A stretch of DNA of 64,000 nt from Acidilobus sp. 7A (GTDB lineage Archaea > Thermoproteota > Thermoprotei_A > Sulfolobales > Acidilobaceae), in the NCBI RefSeq assembly GCF_003431325.1, contig NZ_CP010515.1, positions 248,001-312,000 of the forward strand, given 5' to 3'. Shown here piece by piece: positions 53,718-62,012 of the stretch; the stretch's first letter is position 1, and every line of letters begins with the position of its first letter. Under the pieces are notes generated by a model, which saw only the letters and a program-made list of their open reading frames with translations, was not told the origin of the DNA and did not search any database. A program made the position numbers and the translations under genes.

Positions 53718-54641
53718 TTGGGCCTGGGAAGGCTTTACATAACGTCAGCCAACAGGGTCTTCGCGGGCATTGAGGGGAGCCCTAAGTCTGCCTACAGGGT
53801 GATAGGGGTCCCATATGATTCTACCACAAGCTTCAGGCCAGGCACAAGGTTCGGCCCTGACGCCGTGAGGCTTGCCGCGGCTGGCCTTGAGAGCAACAGC
53901 GCATTCATAAAGGACGTGTTCCTCGAGGACCTGTCCCCCTACGACGAGGGCGACGTTGCTGTATCGATAGGGGACACCAATGAGACCATCTCAAGGGTTG
54001 AGACTGTCATAAGGGAGCTCAGCTCCTCGGGGCTGCCAGTCATGATTGGAGGGGAGCACACGGTGACCCTTGGCGCCCTCAGGGCGTTCGCCGAGAGGAA
54101 CCCCTGCGTAGTCATGTTTGACGCGCACCTTGACCTGAGAAACGAGTACCTTGGCCTTAAGGTGGGGCATGCGACCTTCATGAGGAGGGCCCTTGAGCAG
54201 GTCAGGGTGCCGAAGCTGATCTACGTCGGGGCCAGGGCCCTCTCGAGGGAGGAGCTGGAGTTCGTGAGGACTAGGAGCAACATAGCTGTGTTCAGCCCAA
54301 CCGACATAATGGCCTTGGGGCCCGTGAACGTTGCCTCAAGCATATCATCGCACCTCAAGGACTGCGAGGGCTTCTACCTCACCGTTGACATGGACGCCTT
54401 CGACCCGGCCTACGCCCCGGGCGTCGGAAACCCTGAGCCCCTGGGCCTCACGCCATACGATGGCCTCTACATGGTCTCCCGCATAGTGGATGAAAGGCTC
54501 CTAGGCGTTGATGTCGTTGAGGTCTCGCCCCACTACGACCCAGGGGGCGGCACGGCTGCCCTGGCAGCCAAGGTACTGATAGAGGCCATGATAAAGCACT
54601 ACGTCTCCTCCAAGGACTCTAAACAGCGTAGACCCTCCTAG
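53718..54641 (+). CDS. speB: Agmatinase / arginase-family ureohydrolase
   Basis: Hydrolyses a guanidino substrate, probably agmatine to putrescine, about 307 residues. Mn ligands are visible in GGEHTVT, FDAHLDLRNE and TVDMDAFDPAYAPG. TTG 53718 follows GGGAAAGG and a TATA-like GGTTTTAATC; an upstream ATG would lie before transcription. Arginase and formiminoglutamase are the alternatives. It overlaps the convergent rpo12 end by 23 bases. Confidence 0.9.
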   Translation: MGLGRLYITSANRVFAGIEGSPKSAYRVIGVPYDSTTSFRPGTRFGPDAVRLAAAGLESNSAFIKDVFLEDLSPYDEGDVAVSIGDTNETISRVETVIRELSSSGLPVMIGGEHTVTLGALRAFAERNPCVVMFDAHLDLRNEYLGLKVGHATFMRRALEQVRVPKLIYVGARALSREELEFVRTRSNIAVFSPTDIMALGPVNVASSISSHLKDCEGFYLTVDMDAFDPAYAPGVGNPEPLGLTPYDGLYMVSRIVDERLLGVDVVEVSPHYDPGGGTAALAAKVLIEAMIKHYVSSKDSKQRRPS

Positions 54642-54873
54642 GCGCCACTATAGTAGATGGGGCCCTGACCTTCACAAATATCCTGTAGCCGCAGCGCGGA
54701 CAAACCATGCTGTAGTACTGACTCAGCTCGCTCTTACTTACCTTGTAGCCGCACCTCAGGCACATGTAGTAAACTTCCCTTGGCTTTATCCCATAGAGCT
54801 CCTCCGGCGCCTCAGTCCCCTGGGCCTCAGGCGCCCCAGCCTGCTCCTCAGACAACGCCTGACCCCAGCTCAC
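54619..54873 (-). CDS. rpo12: RNA polymerase subunit Rpo12 (RpoP) with N-terminal extension
   Basis: Zinc-ribbon subunit of archaeal RNA polymerase: YYMCLRCGYKVSKSEL and MVCPRCGYRIFVKVRAPS. Usual length is about 45-50; here 84 from GTG 54873 with a Glu/Ala/Gly-rich extension. The TATA element lies only 18 bases ahead of GTG 54873, so TTG at 54855 (after GGGGTCAGG) is a more likely start. Confidence 0.9.
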   Translation of the reverse strand: MSWGQALSEEQAGAPEAQGTEAPEELYGIKPREVYYMCLRCGYKVSKSELSQYYSMVCPRCGYRIFVKVRAPSTIVAPRRVYAV

Positions 54874-54883
54874 CGCTCCTGCA

Positions 54884-54897
54884 AACGTATATATCCC
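54884..54897. promoter_or_regulatory. Shared TATA element of rpo12 and aIF1
   Basis: ACGTATATATCCC reads as a TATA box on both strands, between the divergent rpo12 and aIF1 genes. Only one such element is seen in the 69-base spacer. Confidence 0.45.
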
Positions 54898-54942
54898 TGT
54901 TAGCTGTACCTTAAGGTGAGCGAGAGGTGGCTGTAAAAGCCC

Positions 54943-55248
54943 ATGTCTGAGAGCCTGGACTGCGGAGGACTTCCTCCTGAGATCTGCGAGCAGCTTAACG
55001 CTGAGCAGCAGGTTATTAAGATAAGGCTTGAGGTCAGGAGGTTCAACAAGCAGGTCACCGTTATCGAGGGCATAGACAGCAAGCAGTTCAACCTTAAGGA
55101 GATAGCCTCAAAGCTTAAGAGTGAGCTAGCAGCAGGCGGCACGTACAAGGACGGCAGGATAGAGATACAGGGAGACCACAGGAGGAAGGTGAAGGAGATC
55201 CTCGTCAAGATGGGCTTCCCTGAGGAGAACATAATGATAATAGAGTAG
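54943..55248 (+). CDS. Translation initiation factor aIF1 (SUI1)
   Basis: 101 residues. SUI1 core: [34 protein letters not shown] and [15 protein letters not shown]. Binds the 30S subunit near the P site and supports start-codon selection. ATG 54943; leader of about 27 bases with GAGGTGG. Notable in a genome that relies on TTG/GTG starts. Confidence 0.95.
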   Translation: MSESLDCGGLPPEICEQLNAEQQVIKIRLEVRRFNKQVTVIEGIDSKQFNLKEIASKLKSELAAGGTYKDGRIEIQGDHRRKVKEILVKMGFPEENIMIIE

Positions 55249-55439
55249 AGAGGCAGGTTAGTAATTTAAGCTAAGAATAATTAATTTAAAAACGCCCTTT
55301 TTGATCATCTTACGGCCAGCTCCTGTGCCGGCACGGCTAGACCACGCTCAAAGCCCACCGGACCCTATTTTATTAGACCCTGCGCACATAAGCAACGCAC
55401 TTTTAAATGCATGGCTAGGGTATCCAGGCAGGGTTAGCT

Positions 55440-56456
55440 TTGAGGCCCCTGGCCATATACGTCGGTGGCTCAACTTTGACGTCAACGGTACCTGGCCTCA
55501 GCATAGCCGGCCCCTCGCCGGAAGGGACGCTGTACACGCCCTCCCTTGACCTTGAGTACTTAGTCCTTGGAATGCCAAAGACCCTAAATGTCGTGCCCAT
55601 GACACCGGATGGGTTGCCAACCCCGGCCGTTATAACTAGAGCAGTCCTCGAGCTGATCAAGGTTCCCTACCTAGTAGTTGACGCCGGGACATACTATGGT
55701 ATAAGGGCCCCTCACGTGAAGCTCCCAAGCGCCAAGCATGGGGGTAACGTAGCTGAAGGCCCCGCGCTGCAGCATGGCACTGCATCCCTCCTGCTCCAGG
55801 AGGGCAGGGCTCTCGGCCTGACAGTGTCAAGGAGTCACGACGTTGTACTGATAGGAGAGAGCATACCGGGAGGTACCACCGTGGCAGCCGCTATAATGAG
55901 CGCAAGCGGCATGGACGGCGTCGGCTACGTCAGCAGCGCGTCGCCGGACAACCCGAAGGACCTGAAGAGGCAGGTGGTCTCAAAGGCCCTCAGCAGGCTC
56001 CGCGGTGGCCTGGACGTCCTCTCGATAGTGGACGAGGTGGGGGACCCAGTACACGTGACCATGGCTGGCATAGCGATCGGCGCCTCTGAGGCCGGGGCTT
56101 CTGTAGTGCTGGCCGGCGGCACTCAGATGGGGGCTGTCCTTGCTATACTTAGGGGCCTTGGCTTTGACACCAGCAGGCTATCAGTGTGGACAACAAGGTG
56201 GATAGCGGATGACGGAAGCTCCAACATACAGGCTATAGCTAAGGCCTTTGACGTCCGCGACCTTGAGGTCTCGGAGATCAGCTTCTCCGACGCCCCGTAT
56301 GAGGGCCTCAGGATGTTCGAGGCCGGCTTCGTTAAGGAGGGCGTCGGCGCTGGCGGCACCATGGTTCTGGCGTCTAAAATGGGCTTCTCTAATTCTGAGA
56401 TAAAGTCAGCGATATACTCTGAGTACAAGAGGTTAAAGGACCTTGGTAAGGCTTAA
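55440..56456 (+). CDS. cobT: Nicotinate-nucleotide:benzimidazole phosphoribosyltransferase-like CobT
   Basis: Activates the lower ligand base of cobamides to alpha-ribazole phosphate, 338 residues, archaeal CobT type (UPF0284). Marks: VLGMPKTLNVVPMTPDG, GESIPGGTTVAAA, VVLAGGTQMGAVLA, and FVKEGVGAGG. TTG 55440 lies about 35 bases past a TATA box (CTTTTAAATGC). First gene of the cobamide operon. The 190-base leader shows no cobalamin riboswitch. Confidence 0.85.
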   Translation: MRPLAIYVGGSTLTSTVPGLSIAGPSPEGTLYTPSLDLEYLVLGMPKTLNVVPMTPDGLPTPAVITRAVLELIKVPYLVVDAGTYYGIRAPHVKLPSAKHGGNVAEGPALQHGTASLLLQEGRALGLTVSRSHDVVLIGESIPGGTTVAAAIMSASGMDGVGYVSSASPDNPKDLKRQVVSKALSRLRGGLDVLSIVDEVGDPVHVTMAGIAIGASEAGASVVLAGGTQMGAVLAILRGLGFDTSRLSVWTTRWIADDGSSNIQAIAKAFDVRDLEVSEISFSDAPYEGLRMFEAGFVKEGVGAGGTMVLASKMGFSNSEIKSAIYSEYKRLKDLGKA

Positions 56457-57525
56457 GCTTGAGAGCGGCTACCTGGTAGTTGACCTGGGCTCACCAAGGC
56501 TTATAGCCACCACTGCTCACCCTAAAGGGCTTGTCACCGCCTCAAAGGTGGCCATAGTTCACGTCGACAAGGACGCGGACCTCTCGAGGCCTGATGACTT
56601 TAAGGCCTCCGTCAGAGGCAAGCTGGACCTCAGCGAAGACGATCCAGTGATGTTAACGGCCGTTGACGTAAACAGGTACAGGGAGGCCGTCGAGGGGGAC
56701 TACGGGGTCCTGGCAACCGTAGGCCTTGCAAACGCCGCCTGTCACGGCATGGAGGCGACCTACAGGCCCCTCACTGCATCAACTATCAACATAGTAGCCT
56801 GGGTCCCTGACAGGCTTACAGTATCGGCCATCCTAGACCTATTTAGGGTCGTCGCTGAGACAAAGGCGGCTGCAGTGGCTGACCTAATGTTAAGGTGCGA
56901 CGGCGGCAGGGCGACGGGAACGGTGAGCGACGCCATAGCGGTAGCTGCGGTCCCCAGCAACAACGGCTACCTCTGGGCCGGGCAGGCGACCACGGTGGGC
57001 TCCAAGGTGGCGGCGCTGACCTACAGGGCCCTCACTGCTGAGAGCCCCTCCGTTGATGATGAGCTCCGCTGGGGACTTGGGGTCAGCCTTGAGGAGCTGT
57101 TGGACGACGCCATTAAGCTGTACCAGGCGGCGCCGGTCCCAGGTTTAAACTCCTTAGAGGCGAGGGAGATCATCAGGAGGGAGCTGGAGAAAATCCTCCG
57201 GGACCCAAACGTCTGGCCATTCATAATAGCCGCCAGGGAGAGCGACCTGCGCGGCCAGTCGGGCCTCATACCCGGGCTCAGCAGGGATGAGTTTGAGGCT
57301 GACAGCAAGAGAATAATAGCTGACGAGCTCCTCGCCACGGCCCTCAGCGTTTACATTAATGGCTTCAGGGCGCTCACCGCAACGTACTGGGCTGACACGC
57401 TGAAGGGGAGGCTCGGCCTTAAGCTGTCGGCCCTGCCCATGTTTGAGGACGACATAGCTGCAGCCCTTGTGGCCTCTGCCCTCTCAAGGGTTTACGACAG
57501 GCTGCTAGGTGTTGGCAGTGTTTGA
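56443..57525 (+). CDS. cbiS: CbiS: adenosylcobinamide amidohydrolase fused to alpha-ribazole phosphatase
   Basis: 360 residues in two domains. The N-terminal ~210 are CbiZ-like (LATVGLANAACHG, CDGGRATGTVSDAIAVA), cleaving incoming cobamides so that adenosylcobyric acid can be reused. The C-terminal ~150 are CobZ/PgpA-like (NVWPFIIAARESD, GLIPGLSRDEFEADSKRII, LPMFEDDIAAALVASA), removing phosphate from alpha-ribazole phosphate. This fusion is known as CbiS in Methanopyrus. TTG 56443 overlaps cobT by 14 bases. Confidence 0.88.
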   Translation: MVRLKLESGYLVVDLGSPRLIATTAHPKGLVTASKVAIVHVDKDADLSRPDDFKASVRGKLDLSEDDPVMLTAVDVNRYREAVEGDYGVLATVGLANAACHGMEATYRPLTASTINIVAWVPDRLTVSAILDLFRVVAETKAAAVADLMLRCDGGRATGTVSDAIAVAAVPSNNGYLWAGQATTVGSKVAALTYRALTAESPSVDDELRWGLGVSLEELLDDAIKLYQAAPVPGLNSLEAREIIRRELEKILRDPNVWPFIIAARESDLRGQSGLIPGLSRDEFEADSKRIIADELLATALSVYINGFRALTATYWADTLKGRLGLKLSALPMFEDDIAAALVASALSRVYDRLLGVGSV

Positions 57526-58048
57526 GGTCTCAGCCATAATGGCCGGCGGGGCTGGGTCAAGGATAGGCGGGCCCTGGAAGCCTGCAGTAAGGGTCTGCGG
57601 CAGGCCCCTTATAAGTCACGTGCTTGACGCGGCCCTTCAAGTCTCCAGGCTTGTCATTGTAGTAACCTCACCATTATCATCAAGGTACCTGAGGGGGTTA
57701 GCGGAGGACCCCAGGGCCTCGGAGGTGGTCCTTGACGGCGATGGATATCCAAGCGACTTGGGCAGGCTGGTAAGCATGATGAGGGCCAGGCCCCTTCTCG
57801 TGCTCCCAGCCGACGTGTACGGCCTCACGCCCGAGGTCCTTAGCCATGTCTATAGGCTGAGCACTGAGGCTGGGGAGCCCGTGGTGTCAGTTAAGGTCAA
57901 CGGCAGCTACAGCGGCATCTCCGTCTTCAAGGGCTACCAGTTTGAGCCTTGGACAGACGTCAACATAAGCGCCAACGTAGTTAATGTAAATGACGGTGAT
58001 GCACTTGACAGGGCCAGGAGCATGTGCATGGAGGCGTCACGGGGGTAA
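57518..58048 (+). CDS. cobY: GTP:adenosylcobinamide-phosphate guanylyltransferase CobY
   Basis: About 176 residues, the archaeal non-orthologous replacement for CobU. SAIMAGGAGSRIGGPWKPAV is the nucleotide-binding loop; VLPADVYGLTPEVL follows. Makes adenosylcobinamide-GDP. GTG 57518 after CTAGGTG is preferred to GTG 57509. Overlaps the end of cbiS. Confidence 0.9.
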   Translation: MFEVSAIMAGGAGSRIGGPWKPAVRVCGRPLISHVLDAALQVSRLVIVVTSPLSSRYLRGLAEDPRASEVVLDGDGYPSDLGRLVSMMRARPLLVLPADVYGLTPEVLSHVYRLSTEAGEPVVSVKVNGSYSGISVFKGYQFEPWTDVNISANVVNVNDGDALDRARSMCMEASRG

Positions 58049-59075
58049 CAGCCCGCCCGGGGCTATAGACTTCAGCGCCCCGGCCAACCCACTGGGGCCG
58101 CCGCCAGGGCTGGCAGAGCTTATCATGAGCTGCGCGTCCTCGCGCGTCTACCTGAGTTACCCTTCGCCAGGCCTCCAGTCAAGGCTCGCGTCGGCCGCCT
58201 CGGAGTACCTGGACGTTGATGAGGACCACATAGTGCTCTCCAATGGGTCAGCCGAGCTGCTCTCGCTGATCCCCCTGGCCCTAAAGGCCAGAAGCCTTGT
58301 GGTTGTTGAGCCTAACTTCGGTGACCACGAGCTTCTAGCCAGATCCGTGGGCGTCGACCTCCTAAGGGTCCTCATGCCTGCTGTAGACGACTCCTTCCAG
58401 GTGACCACCGATGACATAATAAGGGTCGCGAGGGCCGCCAGGTCCCCGGCGGTGCTGATTATGTCAAGGCCAAACAACCCGACGGGCTACCTCGCTGATG
58501 AAAGGCTAATTGACGATATATCCTCAAGGTTGCCCAGGGACGTGACCCTCGTCGTTGACGAGGCCTTCATAGGCCTTAGCTCCCTTGGCACGAGCCTTGG
58601 GGACCGCGAGGACCTGATAACGCTTAGGTCCTTCACAAAGGACCTAGCAGCGCCGGGCCTAAGGCTTGGGGCCATGGTAACCTCAAACAGGGCTGCGCTC
58701 AGAGCCGTCTCAGGCTCAATGCAGGCGTGGCCCGTGGACTCAATAACCGCGTGCTCCCTCTCGTCGCTATTAAGCGACAGGTCCGTCAGGGACCACGTGA
58801 GGCGCGGGAAGGACCTAGTCGCCAGGGAGCTCCCGAGGGTCAGCGAGGGCCTCAGGTCGGCAGGCTTCAAAACCTTCAGGTCGGCCGCCCCCTTCGTGTT
58901 GGTAAAGCACAGGAGGCCCAACCCTGACCTGAAGGATGCCCTCCTTGAACACGGCATCTACATAAGGGACGCCTCGAGCTTCTACTCGCTCGACAGGCAC
59001 TACTCGAGAATATCAATAAGGTCGCCCAGGGACAACGACGTCCTTCTAAGCGCCGCGAGGTCGATAGGGCCTTGA
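57990..59075 (+). CDS. cobD: L-threonine-O-3-phosphate decarboxylase-like CobD
   Basis: PLP fold-type I enzyme of the HisC/CobD family, 361 residues. WRRHGGNSPPGAIDFSAPAN is the CobD-type start, IMSRPNNPTGYLAD, VDEAFIGLS and the PLP lysine in SFTKDLAAPGLRLG. Supplies aminopropanol phosphate for the nucleotide loop. ATG 57990 (or 57999) overlaps cobY by about 58 bases, long but consistent with the tight operon. HisC is the alternative, unlikely here. Confidence 0.85.
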   Translation: MTVMHLTGPGACAWRRHGGNSPPGAIDFSAPANPLGPPPGLAELIMSCASSRVYLSYPSPGLQSRLASAASEYLDVDEDHIVLSNGSAELLSLIPLALKARSLVVVEPNFGDHELLARSVGVDLLRVLMPAVDDSFQVTTDDIIRVARAARSPAVLIMSRPNNPTGYLADERLIDDISSRLPRDVTLVVDEAFIGLSSLGTSLGDREDLITLRSFTKDLAAPGLRLGAMVTSNRAALRAVSGSMQAWPVDSITACSLSSLLSDRSVRDHVRRGKDLVARELPRVSEGLRSAGFKTFRSAAPFVLVKHRRPNPDLKDALLEHGIYIRDASSFYSLDRHYSRISIRSPRDNDVLLSAARSIGP

Positions 59076-59791
59076 GCGTTAGGGACCTCCTGGCGCTCTT
59101 CACGAGGCTGCCCGTGGGGTCGGGGAGCGTCGAGGGCGCTGCCTCAAGCTTTTACCTGGTCCCCCTGGTCGGCCTCGTCGAGGGTGCAATAGTCTCCTTA
59201 GTCGGGGTGGCCATCAGTTATCTCAGGCTACAGCTGCTGGCGGCGGCCCTCATGATTGCGGCTCACCTAGCTGTGACGGGAGGCATGCACATTGATGGGC
59301 TCGCTGACTACAGCGACGTGCTCGGCTCAGGGCTGAGGGGCGAGGGGGCCTTAAAGGTGCTCAAGGACCCAAGGAGGGGGTCGTTCGCTGTCGTAGCCGT
59401 GGTAGTTGCTCTCCTTGTAAGGTTCTCAGCCCTCTACTACCTGGCGGCGTCGCCAGTCATAATTATGGCATCGTACATCTCGTCGCTTGAGGCCTCATTT
59501 ATAGTTGCGCGGCTTGGCGTGGAGGAGCCTTATGAGGGCATGGCGCGTCCCTTCACGAGGTCAGCTAAGTTGGCCGAGCAGCTGAGGCTTAACATTATCG
59601 TTTACGTGGCACTCATGGCGGCGCTGGCCCTGTTTGACCCTGTGAGCCTGGTGACGGCCCTCTCCTTGGCTGCTGGCCTCCTCGTCACACTTGACGCGAA
59701 CTCAAGGCTTGGGTTTGTGAACGGCGACGTCATTGGGACGTCAATAGAGCTCGGGGGCCTCGTGGCACTCGTCGCAGGTGCCCTGGCTTGA
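59072..59791 (+). CDS. cobS: Adenosylcobinamide-GDP ribazoletransferase CobS
   Basis: Membrane cobamide synthase, 239 residues, about six helices. HIDGLADYSDVLGSG contains the Asp-rich Mg site of CobS, and FTRLPVGSGSVEGA begins the protein. Joins activated cobinamide and alpha-ribazole. TTG 59072 overlaps the cobD stop (TTGA). Confidence 0.92.
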   Translation: MSVRDLLALFTRLPVGSGSVEGAASSFYLVPLVGLVEGAIVSLVGVAISYLRLQLLAAALMIAAHLAVTGGMHIDGLADYSDVLGSGLRGEGALKVLKDPRRGSFAVVAVVVALLVRFSALYYLAASPVIIMASYISSLEASFIVARLGVEEPYEGMARPFTRSAKLAEQLRLNIIVYVALMAALALFDPVSLVTALSLAAGLLVTLDANSRLGFVNGDVIGTSIELGGLVALVAGALA

Positions 59792-60732
59792 TCCTGCCGG
59801 GCTTCCTTTACCCAGGCCCCCTGGAGGTCGTCTCAGCGCTACTGCTTGCAACGGCCCTTGACATAGTTTACCCCTACCACAGCGGTGTGATGCTTAAGAT
59901 ACATCCCGTTCACACCTCCTACTTCATGGCGCTGAGGCTCTTCAGGCCCTACTCGTCGCGCCTGCGCGGGGCCCTCATATGGCTCGCTGTAATGGCCTCA
60001 CACCTGGCCATCTACTCAGCCCTGCTCTACTTTGCCTACAGGCTGAGCCCCGTGGCCTGGGTTATAGTGGCGGCTTACATAACTAAGGCATCAATGTCTG
60101 CGAGACTGCTCCTAGAGGAGGTCAGCAGTGCCGGGAGGGGGCTACTTGAGGGCGACCTCAACGCTGCCAGGAGGGCCGCCCAGGGCCTGGTGAGGAGGGA
60201 CCTAAGCAAGGAAGACCCAGGCCACGTAGCATCTGCAGCCATTGAGTCCCTCGCTGAGAGCCTCAACGACGGCCTCGTCTCGCCCCTCTTCTGGTACGCT
60301 TTGCTTGGCCCGCTCGGGGCCCTCGCGCAGAGGCTTGTTAACACCATGGACGGCGCCCTCGGCTTCAAGGACCCTGAGCACATAAGGGCTGGGTGGCTCA
60401 GCGCCTGGGCTGACACCATTGTAAATTACATCCCGGCCAGGGTCACGGCGGCCCTTATAGTGATAGCCTCAGCGCCTCACAGGTCCTCCGGAAGGGCCCT
60501 CAGGGCGTGGCTCAGGTGCGGGAGGCTCACTGAGAGCAGGAACGCCGGGAGGCCCATGTCAGCCATGGCGGGCTCCCTGGGCGTCATGCTAGAGAAGAGG
60601 GGCTCCTACACGCTCTGCGGGGAGTTCGGGAGGCTACCTGAGGGCCGTGACGTCGCTGAGGCCGTAAGGGTTGCAGCTATATCGTCAGCTCTGCTGGTCC
60701 TGGCCGAGGTCATTGTCCTCCTGCTTATCTGA
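59788..60732 (+). CDS. cbiB: Adenosylcobinamide-phosphate synthase CbiB
   Basis: Membrane enzyme, 314 residues, attaching aminopropanol phosphate to adenosylcobyric acid. Marks: ALDIVYPYHSGVMLKIHPVH, HVASAAIESLAESLNDGLVS, FWYALLGPLGA, NTMDGALGFKDPEH, GRPMSAMAGSLGV. TTG 59788 overlaps the cobS stop (TTGA). Last gene of the operon; a tnpB remnant starts five bases after its stop. Confidence 0.93.
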   Translation: MILPGFLYPGPLEVVSALLLATALDIVYPYHSGVMLKIHPVHTSYFMALRLFRPYSSRLRGALIWLAVMASHLAIYSALLYFAYRLSPVAWVIVAAYITKASMSARLLLEEVSSAGRGLLEGDLNAARRAAQGLVRRDLSKEDPGHVASAAIESLAESLNDGLVSPLFWYALLGPLGALAQRLVNTMDGALGFKDPEHIRAGWLSAWADTIVNYIPARVTAALIVIASAPHRSSGRALRAWLRCGRLTESRNAGRPMSAMAGSLGVMLEKRGSYTLCGEFGRLPEGRDVAEAVRVAAISSALLVLAEVIVLLLI

Positions 60733-60737
60733 CAGGC

Positions 60738-60929
60738 ATTAAAATCAATGCCGACCTGAACGCGGCAAGAAACATAGCGAAGAAAGCAGGCTACAAAACA
60801 CCGATATCGAGGAGGATACTGAGCTATACAGTCACTGCTAACGGCGTGAAACCGTTAACCCCCAAAGAGGGGGTAACGTTCGAGACCCACGGTAGAAACC
60901 CCGCCCTTAAGGGCGGGGAGGGGTCATAG
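60738..60929 (+). pseudogene. tnpB C-terminal fragment with intact right end
   Basis: Encodes INADLNAARNIAKKAG, the last RuvC motif of TnpB (Asp then Asn), continuing to LSYTVTANGVKP and a tail read through the element end (NPALKGGEGS, TAG 60929). The hairpin GCCCTTAAGGGC (60903-60914) and GGGGAGGGGTCA follow. The first ~350 residues of TnpB are missing, so the protein is dead, but the region that forms the 3' part of the guide RNA is whole. Confidence 0.8.
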
Positions 60930-60989
60930 GCCGCCAGCAATGAGAAGAAGCTACTTAACCTCCCTCAGCGCGCGGCCGCTCGAGAAGGC

Positions 60990-62012
60990 ATGAGGTGCGA
61001 GGACCTAGGGGCTGCCCTGCTTGACTCCGTAAAGGAGTTGGTTGCCAGCGAGGGGTGTGACTGCGTGCTCTTCAGCGGCGGCATAGACACCACATTCGTC
61101 ACCCTGGCCGCCGTCGAGGGCGGCCTAAGGCCTAAGCTCATATCAGTGCTCTTCCCCGGCTCGGCTGACGAGGAGTACGTAGACTACGTGTCAAGGGAGC
61201 TTGGCCTGGAGCTAATCAAGGTCAGGCCAACCGCCGAGGAGGCCCTTGCATGCGCTGACGAGGCGCTAAGGTCAATGGTGACGATAGACCCCATAGAGGT
61301 CATCTCAGGTGCCGCAGTCTGCCTGGGCCTCAGGAAGGCCAAGGAGCTTGGCTGCAGGTGCGTTGCGACAGGCGACGGAGGGGATGAGCTCTTCATAGGC
61401 TACGACTTCCTCTTTCCTGAAGGCCGCGATGAGCTTGAGAGGTGGCTAAGCAAGGTCACGCGTGGGGCTTTCTTCAACTCAGTTCCCATATCGGGCCGCC
61501 TGGGGGTCAAGGTGCTGCTACCCCTCTACAGCGACAAGGCCAAGGAGCTCTCCTGGGAGGCCCTGAGGCTCGGCTGCGACCTGAGGGAGCTCAACGGGGT
61601 CAAGTACGGCAAGTACCTAATGAGGAGGGTCATAGAGGCCAGGGGGCTCAGCAAGGTGGCCTGGAGGCCCAAGGACCCCATAACAAGGGGAAGCGGCTCA
61701 CAGTCGCTGCTGGACGTAATGAGCAGCCTCACCTCTAACGATGAAATAATTGAACTCTCCAGGGAGACGGGCGTGCTGTTGCCTTCAAGGCCCCACGCCT
61801 ACCTACTTAAGAGGAGGCTGTCCCTTGAACTTCAGATGCCGCAGAGGGCGACCTCCAACAGCTGCCCCATATGTGGCTCAGAGATGAGGGACGGCTTCTG
61901 CAGGTTCTGCGGGGCCTACATAGATAGGTCGGACTCGCTCTCTGTATACTCCGACGACGCTGCCAGCCTCACGGGCGCCTCAAGGCTGCTTGGAAACCTC
62001 AAGAAGTCTTGA
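60990..62012 (+). CDS. Asparagine-synthase-like PP-loop protein with zinc ribbon
   Basis: 340 residues. ATP-pyrophosphatase core with PP-loop VLFSGGIDTTF (about 26-36), VATGDGGDELFIGYDFLF as in asparagine synthetase, and a C-terminal zinc ribbon CPICGSEMRDGFCRFCG. It lacks the N-terminal glutaminase domain, so it must use free ammonia or act on another amide or RNA substrate. ATG 60990. Position after the cobamide genes may be chance. Confidence 0.75.
   Translation: MRCEDLGAALLDSVKELVASEGCDCVLFSGGIDTTFVTLAAVEGGLRPKLISVLFPGSADEEYVDYVSRELGLELIKVRPTAEEALACADEALRSMVTIDPIEVISGAAVCLGLRKAKELGCRCVATGDGGDELFIGYDFLFPEGRDELERWLSKVTRGAFFNSVPISGRLGVKVLLPLYSDKAKELSWEALRLGCDLRELNGVKYGKYLMRRVIEARGLSKVAWRPKDPITRGSGSQSLLDVMSSLTSNDEIIELSRETGVLLPSRPHAYLLKRRLSLELQMPQRATSNSCPICGSEMRDGFCRFCGAYIDRSDSLSVYSDDAASLTGASRLLGNLKKS

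Noticed and set aside
55249-55439. Cobalamin riboswitch before cobT
   Set aside because: No B12-box-like sequence or suitable fold seen in the 190-base spacer; such riboswitches are also rare in archaea.
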